Source: Candidatus Bathyarchaeota archaeon
Lineage (GTDB): Archaea; Thermoproteota; Bathyarchaeia; Bathyarchaeales; Bathycorpusculaceae
Length of the DNA: 64,000 nt
Assembly: GCA_026014615.1 (NCBI GenBank)
Contig: JAOZHZ010000004.1
Span: forward strand, 62,001 to 126,000
Reading direction: 5' to 3'
The translations under genes and the position numbers were made by a program. Every line of letters begins with the position of its first letter. The stretch's first letter is position 1. Below the pieces are notes generated by a model. That model was not told the origin of the DNA. It did no database searches and worked only from the letters and a program-made list of their open reading frames with translations. Shown one piece after another: positions 51,330 through 60,614 of this stretch.

Positions 51330-52294
51330 CACTCAACAGACAGATAAGACATGAACTACAGGTTAGAAAAGACAGACTATTCAAAGTTGATACTCGAGCA
51401 GTTATTGATGAGCTCAAACTCTTTTTTTTCTTTTTACGCTCGAAACCACTTCTCAACGGTCTTCTTGAAGAGCTTAGAACAAATTTACCTGATTTTGAAA
51501 CAACCTACAACAGTATGGCGGCAAAACAAAGAATCATTTTACCTGCAACTGAGAAAGAGCGTGTTCGTTTGTGCTTGTCATTTCTCGAACACTGTATGAA
51601 TTCAGGAAAAGATGACGAACCTTTTCAGATTGCAGTCGGTGTAGGCTTCTACGGAAATGGAAGTACGCATTTCTTTATAGAACAATTTTTTATGCCATTC
51701 TACGAATATTTAGACCAACACATAGAAGACCTTAGCGCTGTCCTGTATGTTATCGAAAAATTTAAGCTACGCTCTCAATGGTTTAAAAGGGATCAGCTTT
51801 TCAAGCTTTATAATTCGGATACCTCCACTGGAGAAGCAAAACTTGATAAATCATTAAGAGGGTTTTTGTTTGATAACGGGATTGAATACCCGTTTTCGTC
51901 TCCCGCGTCTGATTCAGGACGTGCTGATATAGTTGCAAGTTTGCATACTCCCGACCCGGTAATAATTGAAGTAAAAGTATTTGATGGCACCACCCGCGGA
52001 AGAAATCACATCAGAAAAGGCTTCAGACAAATAAACGAATACATGACCGATTATGACAAAGACATTGGTTACTTGGTTATCTTCAACGTTTGCGATAAAA
52101 AATTACGATTTTCTTTAAATTGCACCGACAAACCGCATCGAATAATTACAAGCACCAAAACCGTCTTTATTATCGATGTGGATATTTACCATGACATTAC
52201 ACCTGCAAGCCAACGCCCACAGCTTGAGATTTATGAAATAACAGAAGCCCAATTGTTATCTATGGTTGATAATACGGAAATAAAACATAGATGA
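51326..52294 (+). CDS. PD-(D/E)XK nuclease-like protein (322 aa)
   Basis: The nuclease core lies in residues 195-260: D201 in GRADIVASL, E215 and K217 in PVIIEVKVF, then a helix with Q235 (KGFRQINEYMTDY) and a closing strand GYLVIFNV. The Q-x-x-x-Y pattern is typical of Holliday-junction- and Cas4-like members. The N-terminal 190 residues are helical with no known motif. It overlaps both the zinc-ribbon gene before it and a 29-codon frame after it by ATGA. The AT-rich composition and location suggest a defence or mobile origin. Confidence 0.75.
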   Translation: MTLNRQIRHELQVRKDRLFKVDTRAVIDELKLFFFFLRSKPLLNGLLEELRTNLPDFETTYNSMAAKQRIILPATEKERVRLCLSFLEHCMNSGKDDEPFQIAVGVGFYGNGSTHFFIEQFFMPFYEYLDQHIEDLSAVLYVIEKFKLRSQWFKRDQLFKLYNSDTSTGEAKLDKSLRGFLFDNGIEYPFSSPASDSGRADIVASLHTPDPVIIEVKVFDGTTRGRNHIRKGFRQINEYMTDYDKDIGYLVIFNVCDKKLRFSLNCTDKPHRIITSTKTVFIIDVDIYHDITPASQRPQLEIYEITEAQLLSMVDNTEIKHR

Positions 52295-52380
52295 GCGAAA
52301 TGGATGGTAAGAAAAAGCGTTTTATTGAAGATTCAATCAGGCTTCCTGGATGGTTCCTTTTTTGGCAAGAAGAAATTTGA
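52291..52380 (+). CDS. 29-aa ORF coupled to the nuclease gene
   Basis: ATG 52291 overlaps the nuclease stop codon (ATGA) and the frame runs 29 codons to TGA 52378-52380. The product is basic at first (MSEMDGKKKRFIED) and then hydrophobic (SIRLPGWFLFWQEE). The overlap repeats the one between the previous two genes, so translation is plausible. It may also be a truncated gene. Confidence 0.35.
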   Translation: MSEMDGKKKRFIEDSIRLPGWFLFWQEEI

Positions 52381-52739
52381 ACTGTCAAAAATGTTTTAGT
52401 CAATTGTAGTCTTTTTCGCCTGCAAAGATTCCAGCCTAACCCAACATGCGTACATTGTGACACCGGTTTCAGAAAAAAATGAAAATACCAATTTCTGCAT
52501 AATTGATGATGGGTACATATGAAACGGTCATAGTCCTGAGCCGCTGCTTTTTTCTTCGAACTCTCTTCAACACAAAGCACTGCCGAAAATTGATTCTGTA
52601 GGGGATACACTGTTTTCTAACGGAAGGTCGTGGCGTTCAGGTTGCAACCACAAATCCATATAAGAATACCAAGCGTTTAGCCAGTTAGGTTACCATTCTA
52701 ACGGAGTCATATGCCCTCAACTTTTGAGGAGGTGAAATT
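52381..52739. other. Gene-free stretch of 360 bp
   Basis: No convincing gene. It ends with GAGGAGGTGA, the ribosome site of the hemerythrin gene. An antisense frame at 52260-52610 has no support. Confidence 0.4.
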
Positions 52740-53294
52740 TTGGAACAGATTAAATCTGTTTTCGGCAGGGGACCTCCAGAAGGCAGCATTTACGATATGC
52801 TTAAAGTTGAACACCGTCAAATCAAGGCGAGTCTTCAAGAAATCCTTAACAGTGGACGCGTAATGAATGATGTTTTCTCTCAAACCGCAACTGCCTTGGA
52901 TATGCACATGAAAGGCGAAGAAGCACTGCTGTATCCGAAGCTCGAACAGAACAACAGCACCCGCGCGTGTGCAGTGAAATCTCGCGAAGAACACAACTTT
53001 GCCCGAATGGCAATACGAGACATTAACAATTCAGCACCAGATGAGCGTTGGATTGCCAAAGTTTCCTTGCTCTACGACGTTGTAAGCCACCACATCAACG
53101 AAGAAGAAAACGAAGTGTTCCCAGGCGCACGAAAAGTGTTAACGGATACGGTGGCAATGCAGTTGGGAAGAGAATACCGAACAAGAACCTACCGTAAAAC
53201 GCCCAGCAGCCAAACCCCACCCCAGCAATCAAACAGCGAAGAAACAAGCGAAATGCCCCCAGTAGCACCGAGCAAACAAGAAGACGAAACCTAA
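52740..53294 (+). CDS. Hemerythrin HHE-domain protein (184 aa)
   Basis: A four-helix bundle with the iron-ligand residues of the hemerythrin HHE family: EHRQIK (first helix), DMHMKGEEALLYPKLE (second), EEHNFARMAI (third) and VSHHINEEENEVFPGARK (fourth). It would bind a di-iron site and sense or store O2 or NO. The C-terminal 45 residues are disordered and Pro/Ser/Glu-rich. It starts at TTG 52740, right after a full GGAGGTGA. Confidence 0.9.
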   Translation: MEQIKSVFGRGPPEGSIYDMLKVEHRQIKASLQEILNSGRVMNDVFSQTATALDMHMKGEEALLYPKLEQNNSTRACAVKSREEHNFARMAIRDINNSAPDERWIAKVSLLYDVVSHHINEEENEVFPGARKVLTDTVAMQLGREYRTRTYRKTPSSQTPPQQSNSEETSEMPPVAPSKQEDET

Positions 53295-53314
53295 AAACCC
53301 CCCCTTTCAGGCTC

Positions 53315-53320
53315 TTTTTT
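53315..53320 (+). terminator. Short oligo-T tract after the hemerythrin gene
   Basis: Six consecutive T after a CCCCCC run, 20 bases beyond the stop codon. Confidence 0.4.
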
Positions 53321-53388
53321 AACTTTATCACCAGTTACGCCCCCCTAAGAAACAAAGACCAGCTAACTCGGCGACAGGGTTTAAATGA

Positions 53389-53994
53389 TTACTGTTCGGT
53401 GTGTCGCGGAAATTCTTGCTCAATTATTTCTGCAACTTCTTGCAGCCACACTCTGCGTTGGGCATCCGTGCTGGTTATAACCACCGTGAACATGCGTCGG
53501 CGGAACTCTTTGACGCCGCACAAGTCGAAGATGCAGTTTTTCCAAGTTGTCTCCAACGGGTCACCAAACACTCGTTGTTCCCGCTCAGGCGCGGTGTTGG
53601 AAGTGTTGAAAACCACCGCCTTTTTCGCTTTCAACAAACCCACAGGGACGCCTTCGCCACCATCACCCTCCACAAAACGATATGCTATCTCCTCGCGAAT
53701 AACGCGGTCTACCCAGCCTTTAAGAATTGCAGGCGGTTGTCCCCACCAATTCGGATGCACAACAACGACACCGTCCGCAGAGACGAGGTCTTTACAGTAC
53801 CGTTGAAGAGTTGGGTCAACTTGTGCCTCAGAGGGAATTTCCTCAGAGCCAAAAAGGGGGTTAAAGCCCTCTGCGTAGAGGTCATGAAAAACCACTTGGT
53901 GCCCCAACTGCTGCAGCGTGCGAAGTGCGGTTTGGGCTATGGCAAAGTTGAAGCTGCGCGGGTCGGGATGCGCCAGAACCACACGAACGTTCAT
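53389..53994 (-). CDS. NAD(P)H quinone reductase, flavodoxin-like (201 aa)
   Basis: A flavodoxin-fold reductase of the KefF/MdaB type. It has the FMN-phosphate loop VVLAHPDPRSFNFAIAQTAL, a conserved FHDLYAEGFNP, and the strand-loop HPNWWGQPPAILKGWVDRV that shapes the flavin site. It reduces quinones by two electrons. It begins at ATG 53994, three bases after nadM, so the pair is likely co-expressed; both handle nicotinamide cofactors. Confidence 0.88.
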   Translation of the reverse strand: MNVRVVLAHPDPRSFNFAIAQTALRTLQQLGHQVVFHDLYAEGFNPLFGSEEIPSEAQVDPTLQRYCKDLVSADGVVVVHPNWWGQPPAILKGWVDRVIREEIAYRFVEGDGGEGVPVGLLKAKKAVVFNTSNTAPEREQRVFGDPLETTWKNCIFDLCGVKEFRRRMFTVVITSTDAQRRVWLQEVAEIIEQEFPRHTEQ

Positions 53995-53996
53995 GG

Positions 53997-54524
53997 CTAT
54001 TCAGCTTTGTCGGTTTGGTTTATGTCTCGAAGCCTGTTGACGCCGTCAATTTCCACTATGAAGGAGGCGACGCTTTTTGGAACCAGTGTGGTCCAGCTTT
54101 CGCCCAGCAGCATCTTCTCGCGAACCAATGTTGACGAGTACAGTTGGCGTTCTATGAAGGGTATGCTTTTAATTTTATAGCCTGCCTCCATAAACAGCCG
54201 CTTCGTCAACGGCTCATTACTGTAAACAATCTGAAAACTGGGCGTGTAGCCTTCCAACGCGGAAACCCACATCATATGCAAATGCACATCAGGCACAGGC
54301 ACAATCCACACACGCGAAAAATCCACCTTCGCTTCCTCCAACGCGCCGCGAATCATAACTAACCGTTCGCCAGCCGTGAAGGGGTTAACTTCGTTGTGGC
54401 TGTACTGGGCGCTCCCAATAACAACCACCAACTCCTCGACTTCGTCAAGAATCCGTTTAATGGCTTCAAGGTGACCTAGATGAAAAGGCTGAAATCTTCC
54501 AACATATAGACCACGCGTCGGCAT
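53997..54524 (-). CDS. nadM: Nicotinamide-nucleotide adenylyltransferase
   Basis: Makes NAD+ from NMN and ATP. Archaeal NadM signatures: GLYVGRFQPFHLGHLEAI (HxGH nucleotide motif), IGSAQYSHNEVNPFTAGERLVMI, and the ISSTxxR-like end RQLYSSTLVREKML. Length 175 aa is standard. It precedes the quinone reductase gene by 2 bp. Confidence 0.95.
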   Translation of the reverse strand: MPTRGLYVGRFQPFHLGHLEAIKRILDEVEELVVVIGSAQYSHNEVNPFTAGERLVMIRGALEEAKVDFSRVWIVPVPDVHLHMMWVSALEGYTPSFQIVYSNEPLTKRLFMEAGYKIKSIPFIERQLYSSTLVREKMLLGESWTTLVPKSVASFIVEIDGVNRLRDINQTDKAE

Positions 54525-54647
54525 AAGCGTTCACTGCAGTGTGCCCTTCAACAGTGGAAGAAAGCGGCTTTTATGATTTGCTGTTCACTCATACACACAC
54601 AAAACAACAAACAAAGAAAAAGTTTAACCAAAAAAGAAAAAGGGGGG

Positions 54648-55199
54648 TTATTTGATGGTGACTTTGGTGCGCGGTTTAGGATGCTTCTTAGGCAAAACCA
54701 CTTCCAAAACGCCGTTTGTCATGTTCGCTTCAACCTTATCCGCGGCGACTTCCTCAGGCAAACGCAGACGCCTATGAAAACTTTGGAAACCCCGCTCCTT
54801 ACGTACGTACCGCTCCGTTTTCTCCTGCTCCTTCATGCTACGGCTTCCGCTAACGTCAACTATGCCTTCCTCAACCTCAATTTGCAAATCTTCCTTCTCA
54901 AAACCCGGCACCTCCACGGTTAGACAGAAGTCTTCGCCGCGGTCCTCCAAGTCCATCGGAGGTAAACCATGCATTATGTCAGACATGTACCGGTTAGGTT
55001 TACCCAACATCCAGTCAGAAGGCAAAAGCACCAATTCCTCAAAGTTTCTGCGGAAATTATCAAAAATCCTGTCAAAACTCCGCACCATTTCACGGGGCTC
55101 ATACGGCTCTATGGAAGAGACTCTGCGGGGGGTTTCGGAAGCTTCTTTTTCTTCGTCTTTGGTTTGCGGTTTTTTCTCTGAAGATTCATCAGTGGACAT
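54648..55199 (-). CDS. Small heat shock protein Hsp20 (183 aa)
   Basis: An alpha-crystallin domain of about 90 residues (EDFCLTVEVPGFEKEDLQIE, ERGFQSFHRRLRLPEEV, NMTNGVLEVVLPKK) is preceded by an 80-residue charged N-terminus. It forms oligomers that hold unfolding proteins. ATG 55199 is chosen, because upstream residues would add a hydrophobic stretch unlike the family. It is preceded on the same strand by the large GT-C-like genes; a T-rich tract follows it. Confidence 0.9.
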   Translation of the reverse strand: MSTDESSEKKPQTKDEEKEASETPRRVSSIEPYEPREMVRSFDRIFDNFRRNFEELVLLPSDWMLGKPNRYMSDIMHGLPPMDLEDRGEDFCLTVEVPGFEKEDLQIEVEEGIVDVSGSRSMKEQEKTERYVRKERGFQSFHRRLRLPEEVAADKVEANMTNGVLEVVLPKKHPKPRTKVTIK

Positions 55200-55288
55200 A
55201 AAACGCCAACTCAAGATGCCAAACCCGCAGGCGGGGTATAAGATTTTGTGGTTGCCCCACCACAGTAACAGCAGAAAAAGCGGGGCTA

Positions 55289-57616
55289 TCACGCTTCCAA
55301 AATGTCAGGCAACGGGTGGTCCACCTTCACTTTCATCACAAGGTACTTGTCATTAGAGTAAACCAGCTGCACCCATCCTGAACTGAAAATTTTCGGGTCA
55401 AACCGCTCCACAGAGTACACTATGAAGCCCACATAGTTGTCGCGGATAATTGAAGCAAAGTTTCTGCACTGCACCTCAAACGGCACCGCAGGAGGCAGAC
55501 TGAATAGGGTGTTCATGGCGTAGGGGTCTTTGAGCTGCGGGTAACTCGTCAACGAAAACGCAAGCACCTGATAGCTATACGAAACGGTGCGGTCCGCTTC
55601 AAGTTTGAACGTGTTGTATTGCCATCTGAGGGCGTCGATTTTCTGGTTCCACAGTGCCCCTACGTTGCCCAAATTGGGCTGATCCGTGAAGTTTATGGCG
55701 TAGGCGGTTTGGTTGGTTTGGTCGTAGAAGCTTATGCAGCTGTTGTCTTGCAGGTTCTGGTCGGTGAAGGCAGTTAATGCCCAGTGGTTAGGCTCCATGT
55801 TCGTAGGGTTATCCAGCGGACTAGACCAGTCTAAGGCGCCGTCAAGGTTGGCTTGGGTGAAGTGGAGTGTGGGGTCAAAAATCTGGTCCAAATACAAAAC
55901 AGCATAGTTGAGGTCTTTTAACGCCGTTAAATTCCATGTCACTGTGGCGGGGTAGGAGGTGTTTCCAACCAAGATGCTTTCGGATAAGACAAAGTCGGGG
56001 TGGGTATAGTTTATGCTGATTCTCTGAGGTGAGTTCACCGTGTCCATGGATATGGTTCGTTTCAGGCTTCCTAACGTGTGGACATATAGGATTCCGTTCG
56101 GGTCTCGATAGCTTACAAAAGTATCCTCCATCGACAAGTATGCAACGCGGTGCCAAACCATATTCAACGGCACGTAAACATCGTCTAAGACGCCTGTTTT
56201 CGCCTCGTACGCGCGAACCATCGTCAATGGGGTTGCCACCTCATAAGAAAAGTCCAGCACACACTCGGCGTTGGTGTTCCAGTCGATGATGGGGTCAGTT
56301 TCTGCGGTCACGTTTAAGCCTGAGTAAACCCAGAACCAGTGCCCCGGTTCCTTGGAGACAACAACCTGCGCGGAGGTGTCGGGGTGATTTTGTCGTATCC
56401 ATGCGCCTGCTTGGTAGGCAGCCATGTCTGAGGTGGAGTAGTAAGTGGTGCTTTCTTGGAGTTTTCCGCTGACTGTCTGGAAATGTAGTACCATCGCCGA
56501 AGCCAAAGCAACAACCAAAACTACGCTGAAAAGTTTTAGTGCGGTGCGGTGCCAGCCCTGTTTGTGGTTGGAGTAGCAGGAAAACGCCGCGTCAAGCACG
56601 AACGTGAAGGTTACGGCTGCTAGCACCACAAGGGCAGGAAGCATGTAGTAAACAAACCACTGAAACGGCAGGTAAATCCCCACAAGGTATGATTGGGAGA
56701 AGAATACGGGAATCAAGAAAGCCAAAGTTAAAAGCAAATAGAAAAGCAGCGACTTCTGCTTTTTCAATTTAAAGTAGGCTACAGCGAGTCCAGCGAAGGC
56801 AAAGAAGATGATAAAGCCGAAGTACATCATGAAGGAGTCGAAGCTGACTGAGGGTATCTGGAACGAGTAGGTTTGAATTTGGAAGAAAATGATTTCGACC
56901 AGCTCGCCAAGGTAAGGCAGTATCGGCTGAAGATAGTATATACCGAAGGCTATTCCGCCGCCCACGATGGCAGCTATCAGGGCTTTGGAGACGTTTCCTC
57001 TGGATTTGACAAGAACCACAACGATGAAGGGCGCCAAAATAAAAACAGAGATAAACGTGGCAAGTTGATGTGATAAAACCACGGAAAAAGCCAAAATGAA
57101 AGAAACAAACGCGTTAGCGGTGCTTTTCAGCGGTGAAGCCAAGTACAGAAACATCAAAGCCATAAACGCCAAGCTAAGGATGCTGGTGTAGCCGCCCCAA
57201 CTGTTCAATTCATAAAGTGGAAAGCAAAGCAGCAGTAACGATGCAGCTATGACACCTGTTTTTTTGCTGAAGAATTTTGCGGCAAGCAGGTAAACGGAGA
57301 AAACCAGCAGCCAATCCATCACGGCGGTTACGGCTTTTATGACGAATAGTTGTTGGTCTACGGTGGTGGCGCCTGTGAAGGATATGAATGTGGAGAGGGC
57401 AAGATGGTAAAGAGGGGGCAACCAAAGAATACTGCTCAGGGGCATGCTTCCTGTGGATAGGTAGTATTTGGCGGTTTCTAAATGAACAGCAGGGTCGTTT
57501 CCTAGGACTAAACCGTTGGCGCCCACAAAGAGGTAGAAGAATGTAAGAACCAGTACAGAGAAAACGGCTATGAAGATTTTGTCCAAGTTTTTTTCTATTG
57601 TGCCCAAGCCCACCAA
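55289..57616 (-). CDS. STT3-like GT-C membrane glycosyltransferase, copy 2 (775 aa)
   Basis: The N-terminal half has about 12 predicted membrane helices, with an acidic loop after the first (VLGNDPAVHLETAKYYLSTG) in the place of the GT-C DxD-like motif, and SWGGYTS in a later loop. The C-terminal 350 residues form a soluble extracytoplasmic domain, rich in Asn-x-Thr/Ser sites. Oligosaccharyltransferases and their relatives show this layout, but the WWDYG-type motif is only partly matched. It would transfer sugar from a lipid carrier. It lies 24 bp after its paralogue. Confidence 0.65.
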   Translation of the reverse strand: MVGLGTIEKNLDKIFIAVFSVLVLTFFYLFVGANGLVLGNDPAVHLETAKYYLSTGSMPLSSILWLPPLYHLALSTFISFTGATTVDQQLFVIKAVTAVMDWLLVFSVYLLAAKFFSKKTGVIAASLLLLCFPLYELNSWGGYTSILSLAFMALMFLYLASPLKSTANAFVSFILAFSVVLSHQLATFISVFILAPFIVVVLVKSRGNVSKALIAAIVGGGIAFGIYYLQPILPYLGELVEIIFFQIQTYSFQIPSVSFDSFMMYFGFIIFFAFAGLAVAYFKLKKQKSLLFYLLLTLAFLIPVFFSQSYLVGIYLPFQWFVYYMLPALVVLAAVTFTFVLDAAFSCYSNHKQGWHRTALKLFSVVLVVALASAMVLHFQTVSGKLQESTTYYSTSDMAAYQAGAWIRQNHPDTSAQVVVSKEPGHWFWVYSGLNVTAETDPIIDWNTNAECVLDFSYEVATPLTMVRAYEAKTGVLDDVYVPLNMVWHRVAYLSMEDTFVSYRDPNGILYVHTLGSLKRTISMDTVNSPQRISINYTHPDFVLSESILVGNTSYPATVTWNLTALKDLNYAVLYLDQIFDPTLHFTQANLDGALDWSSPLDNPTNMEPNHWALTAFTDQNLQDNSCISFYDQTNQTAYAINFTDQPNLGNVGALWNQKIDALRWQYNTFKLEADRTVSYSYQVLAFSLTSYPQLKDPYAMNTLFSLPPAVPFEVQCRNFASIIRDNYVGFIVYSVERFDPKIFSSGWVQLVYSNDKYLVMKVKVDHPLPDILEA

Positions 57617-57640
57617 AACAGTATGGTCCCCGTCGTCAAC

Positions 57641-59962
57641 TCATCGTAATTTGTGCACTTGAAATATGGCTACTTCATTGTTAATAAAGACAAGGCTAAA
57701 CAGGGGATCTTTGGCTAATCGGGGGAAATGTTCAGGATAACGTGTAATAATGTAGGAAACGTTTTGGGCAGTTAGGGCTTGGCGGTAGTCGAAAATGCCC
57801 AAAGGTGCATCTGAAATTTTGTTCAAGTAAGTTCGGGTATGGTTAGCCACTAACTCTTCATAGAACGCTTCTTGCTCAGCCTCGGTTGATTCAGGGCTCG
57901 GGTTAGCCTTGTACTCGTAAACGCCAGCGTAGAAATTTATCTCGCCTGCAGAGTTGCCAGCTAAATTGTAGGTTATTTCTAAGCTACTGGGATTCTCTAC
58001 AGTGAAAACCTTCGTTGTGGGCAGATCGCCAGCGAAAACCAACTGTCCTACAACCTTCATGAAAGGATCCACAAACGCAAGACTACTCTTGTTTTCGTCT
58101 GCCACAAAAAAGCCTTTCGTGTGTAAAAGAAGCCTAACTGAGTCTATGGTTATTCCGGGGTCAACAGCAGATACCGATAGGGTCATGTTCGCGAAGGTCA
58201 TGCCTTGGTAAATGGTGGTTTTTTCAGTTAAGTTGAAAAAGTGGTTTCCTTGGGTTACGAATATGGAGGCGTAGTCGCTGCTGTTTTCCAGATGCTGGTC
58301 TATTACGGGAATTTGGGATAAGTCAGTTATGTGCACGTTGTTTTCGGCGTCTCGGTAGGTTACGGTTATTTCGTCATTGTTAAAGTTGAAGAAAGCGTAG
58401 GGGAAATAGGAATTGTTGAGTTTAGCTAAGAATTCAGGGTTATGTCTATCAATGTAGCCGCCGTCTTCCCTCACCTGAATTAAACCGTTATCAACCAAGT
58501 AGTCGGTGTCAAGAACGTAACGGGCAACTTTTGCAGGTTCAAACTCTCGGATATTAGTCAAATACTGGGGTTCAACGGCACTTATAGTGGGGCGCTGCGC
58601 GAAACCACCAAACCACCAGCCATACTGTGCGTCAGTCAAGAAAATAGCGTCCTGCGGGGTGTTGTTCTTCGCCCATTGGATTGCGTCATACTCGGGCTGG
58701 TCCATAAGTTGGTAGAAACTTTGTACAGAAATGCCTTCAGAGGCAGGAGCAAAAAGAGGCACTGCCAAAAAGGCGTACAGAAGGAAAACAACAATGAAGA
58801 TTACCAGAAAATTGCTACGCTCAAGATGAGGCAACAAACGACGCAAAGTCTTATTGTTATTGAGTCTAACTTGAGGCAACTCCTTTACTACGGAGACCAC
58901 CCAGTGAGTAGCTTGAGCAACGAACCGTGCACAATGAGAGAGCCCCAAACCAATCATCATTATGACCGGAAAGAGGAGGAAGTAGAGGAACCTGTTGTAA
59001 TCGGTGTAAAGTCCAATCAAGTATCCCTGAGTCAGAACCGACGGAATAAGCCACCACAAAACAAGAAGAATCGTCGGCAAAGTCAAGTATTTACCCATAT
59101 AATACTTTGAGAACAAAAAGAAAAGAATAACAAAGACAAACAAGGGCACCACAATTTCAAGAGGAAGAATTTTTGTAGTAATCAACGCTTCTCGAATGTC
59201 CGTTACGCCGCCAGTGAATGCCGCTGCATCAGAGCCCAAGTATCCGGGAGCAACCTGAAGTAAAAAGGGCAAGATTATCAACGCGCCGATTATTATGGGC
59301 AGAATCCACGCAATGAAGTTTGTGCGTTTTTCACCGATTTTACGGGCAAGAATAACTCCGAAAAACACAGTGCAGAAAGTTATTGCAACGAACATTAATG
59401 AACTGAGAGAGTGGGTAAGGAATATGCCGCCACAGATAAGAGATGTAACTACAAGAAAAGGCGTCATCGAAAAACGGTCCTTCTCCAGAAACAGGAAGAA
59501 AACCAAAGGAATCAGCATCAAAGTTATCACGTTTGGGTAGCCTCCCCACATCAACATTTCAAGGTCGAAACGGGACACGGCAACAAGGAAAGCAACAATC
59601 AACGCGGCGGGAACATTCCAGATTTTACGGGTAATTAAGAAGGCAACCAACACGATTAGGGACGAGAACAACGAAGCCACAATCGCATGCGCCACAAAGT
59701 CAGGCATACCAGTTAACATAATCACGTAGGACGTGAATATGTGGTATCCAGGAAAAGTAACTGAGGAACCACCGCCCATGTGATAAGAGTTATAGAGGAA
59801 GTTTGTGTTGCCGGGCTGAGTTATCGAGTTGATTACACTATTATGAAGCCCAATGTCGGCGCCCGGAGGAAAAGTCTCCCGAAGCATCAAAACGACCCTG
59901 AAAATGAAGGAAAAAGCCAAAACAAGAACCAACAGCAGGTAATTTCGGGGCGTTTTGAACAT
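57641..59962 (-). CDS. STT3-like GT-C membrane glycosyltransferase, copy 1 (773 aa)
   Basis: Same architecture and similar length as its neighbour: about 12 membrane helices beginning LLLVLVLAFSFIFRVVLML, the acidic loop GADIGLHNSVINSITQPG, MWGGYPNVITL, then a soluble domain with ENTPQDAI-like turns and AQYGWWFGGFAQRP in the position of the WWDYG motif of AglB/Stt3. It probably acts in surface glycan assembly outside the membrane. First gene of a pair. A TATA-like TATTTAAAC lies about 70 bp upstream, in the gap shared with the divergent corrinoid gene. Confidence 0.65.
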   Translation of the reverse strand: MFKTPRNYLLLVLVLAFSFIFRVVLMLRETFPPGADIGLHNSVINSITQPGNTNFLYNSYHMGGGSSVTFPGYHIFTSYVIMLTGMPDFVAHAIVASLFSSLIVLVAFLITRKIWNVPAALIVAFLVAVSRFDLEMLMWGGYPNVITLMLIPLVFFLFLEKDRFSMTPFLVVTSLICGGIFLTHSLSSLMFVAITFCTVFFGVILARKIGEKRTNFIAWILPIIIGALIILPFLLQVAPGYLGSDAAAFTGGVTDIREALITTKILPLEIVVPLFVFVILFFLFSKYYMGKYLTLPTILLVLWWLIPSVLTQGYLIGLYTDYNRFLYFLLFPVIMMIGLGLSHCARFVAQATHWVVSVVKELPQVRLNNNKTLRRLLPHLERSNFLVIFIVVFLLYAFLAVPLFAPASEGISVQSFYQLMDQPEYDAIQWAKNNTPQDAIFLTDAQYGWWFGGFAQRPTISAVEPQYLTNIREFEPAKVARYVLDTDYLVDNGLIQVREDGGYIDRHNPEFLAKLNNSYFPYAFFNFNNDEITVTYRDAENNVHITDLSQIPVIDQHLENSSDYASIFVTQGNHFFNLTEKTTIYQGMTFANMTLSVSAVDPGITIDSVRLLLHTKGFFVADENKSSLAFVDPFMKVVGQLVFAGDLPTTKVFTVENPSSLEITYNLAGNSAGEINFYAGVYEYKANPSPESTEAEQEAFYEELVANHTRTYLNKISDAPLGIFDYRQALTAQNVSYIITRYPEHFPRLAKDPLFSLVFINNEVAIFQVHKLR

Positions 59963-60074
59963 CAGTTGCCTTCCTCAGCCAATCGTGTTTACATCCATTT
60001 TAGCTGATGGTAGGGATGCCAAAGTTTAAATATCTATGCTATACCAAAAAAACAGTACGAAACAATCTGAAAAA

Positions 60075-60105
60075 CCTTCTTTTTATTCTGTACTAAAAAA
60101 GAAGG
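60075..60105. promoter_or_regulatory. 10-bp inverted repeat upstream of the corrinoid-protein gene
   Basis: CCTTCTTTTT (60075-60084) and AAAAAGAAGG (60096-60105) are exact reverse complements around 11 bases. A TATA-like CTTAAATATCTA begins right after it at 60106, so it lies in the activator/B-recognition region of the promoter serving the corrinoid and MtrH-like genes. Confidence 0.5.
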
Positions 60106-60192
60106 CTTAAATATCTATTCCAATATAGTCCCGACGGTAAAACAACCTAAAAAATAATACAGGTGTGTTTGAAAATGTCATGACTTAAATCT

Positions 60193-60591
60193 ATGATGGA
60201 AAAGGAACCTCCAGAACCAACCAATCCAATCGCAACCGTTGTTATCGGCAACATCGAACCCGACATGCACGACACCGCCAAAGAGGCAGTCCGCAAAGCA
60301 CTCAAACGTGCAGGATTCAAAACCGTTGACGTAGGCAAAAGCGCGCCAGTTGACGCATTTGTGACAAAAATAAAAGAAAACAACGCTGCCTTGCTGGCAC
60401 TCTCAGTTAACACAGTTCCAGCAAAAAACAACCTTCCAAAACTCATGGATGCTCTCAAAGCAGCAGGTATTAACATCAAAATCATAATGGGCGGCGCTGC
60501 AGTCAAAAAGGATGATGCTGAAGCAATAGGTGCACTTTTCGGCAAGAATAAAGAAGAAGCACCAGAAATCGCAAAGAAAGCACTCGCATAA
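60193..60591 (+). CDS. Corrinoid (B12-binding) protein, methyl carrier (132 aa)
   Basis: A single B12-binding Rossmann domain. The expected first motif is present in altered form: IATVVIGNIEPDMHDTAKEA has Asp-x-His-x-x-Ala where DxHxxG is usual, so the base-off His ligand is kept but the Gly is replaced. Later LALSVNT (SxL type) and IKIIMGGAAV (GG) complete the site. There is no N-terminal helical cap domain. It starts at ATG 60193 or 60196 and is 23 bp before the MtrH-like gene. It would carry a methyl group on cobalt to or from that enzyme. Confidence 0.82.
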   Translation: MMEKEPPEPTNPIATVVIGNIEPDMHDTAKEAVRKALKRAGFKTVDVGKSAPVDAFVTKIKENNAALLALSVNTVPAKNNLPKLMDALKAAGINIKIIMGGAAVKKDDAEAIGALFGKNKEEAPEIAKKALA

Positions 60592-60614
60592 GCGATTAAC
60601 TGGGAGGTCATAAT

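Noticed and set aside
52260..52610. 116-codon minus-strand frame after the nuclease gene
   Set aside because: No domain pattern and it overlaps the coupled 29-aa ORF and the nuclease end.
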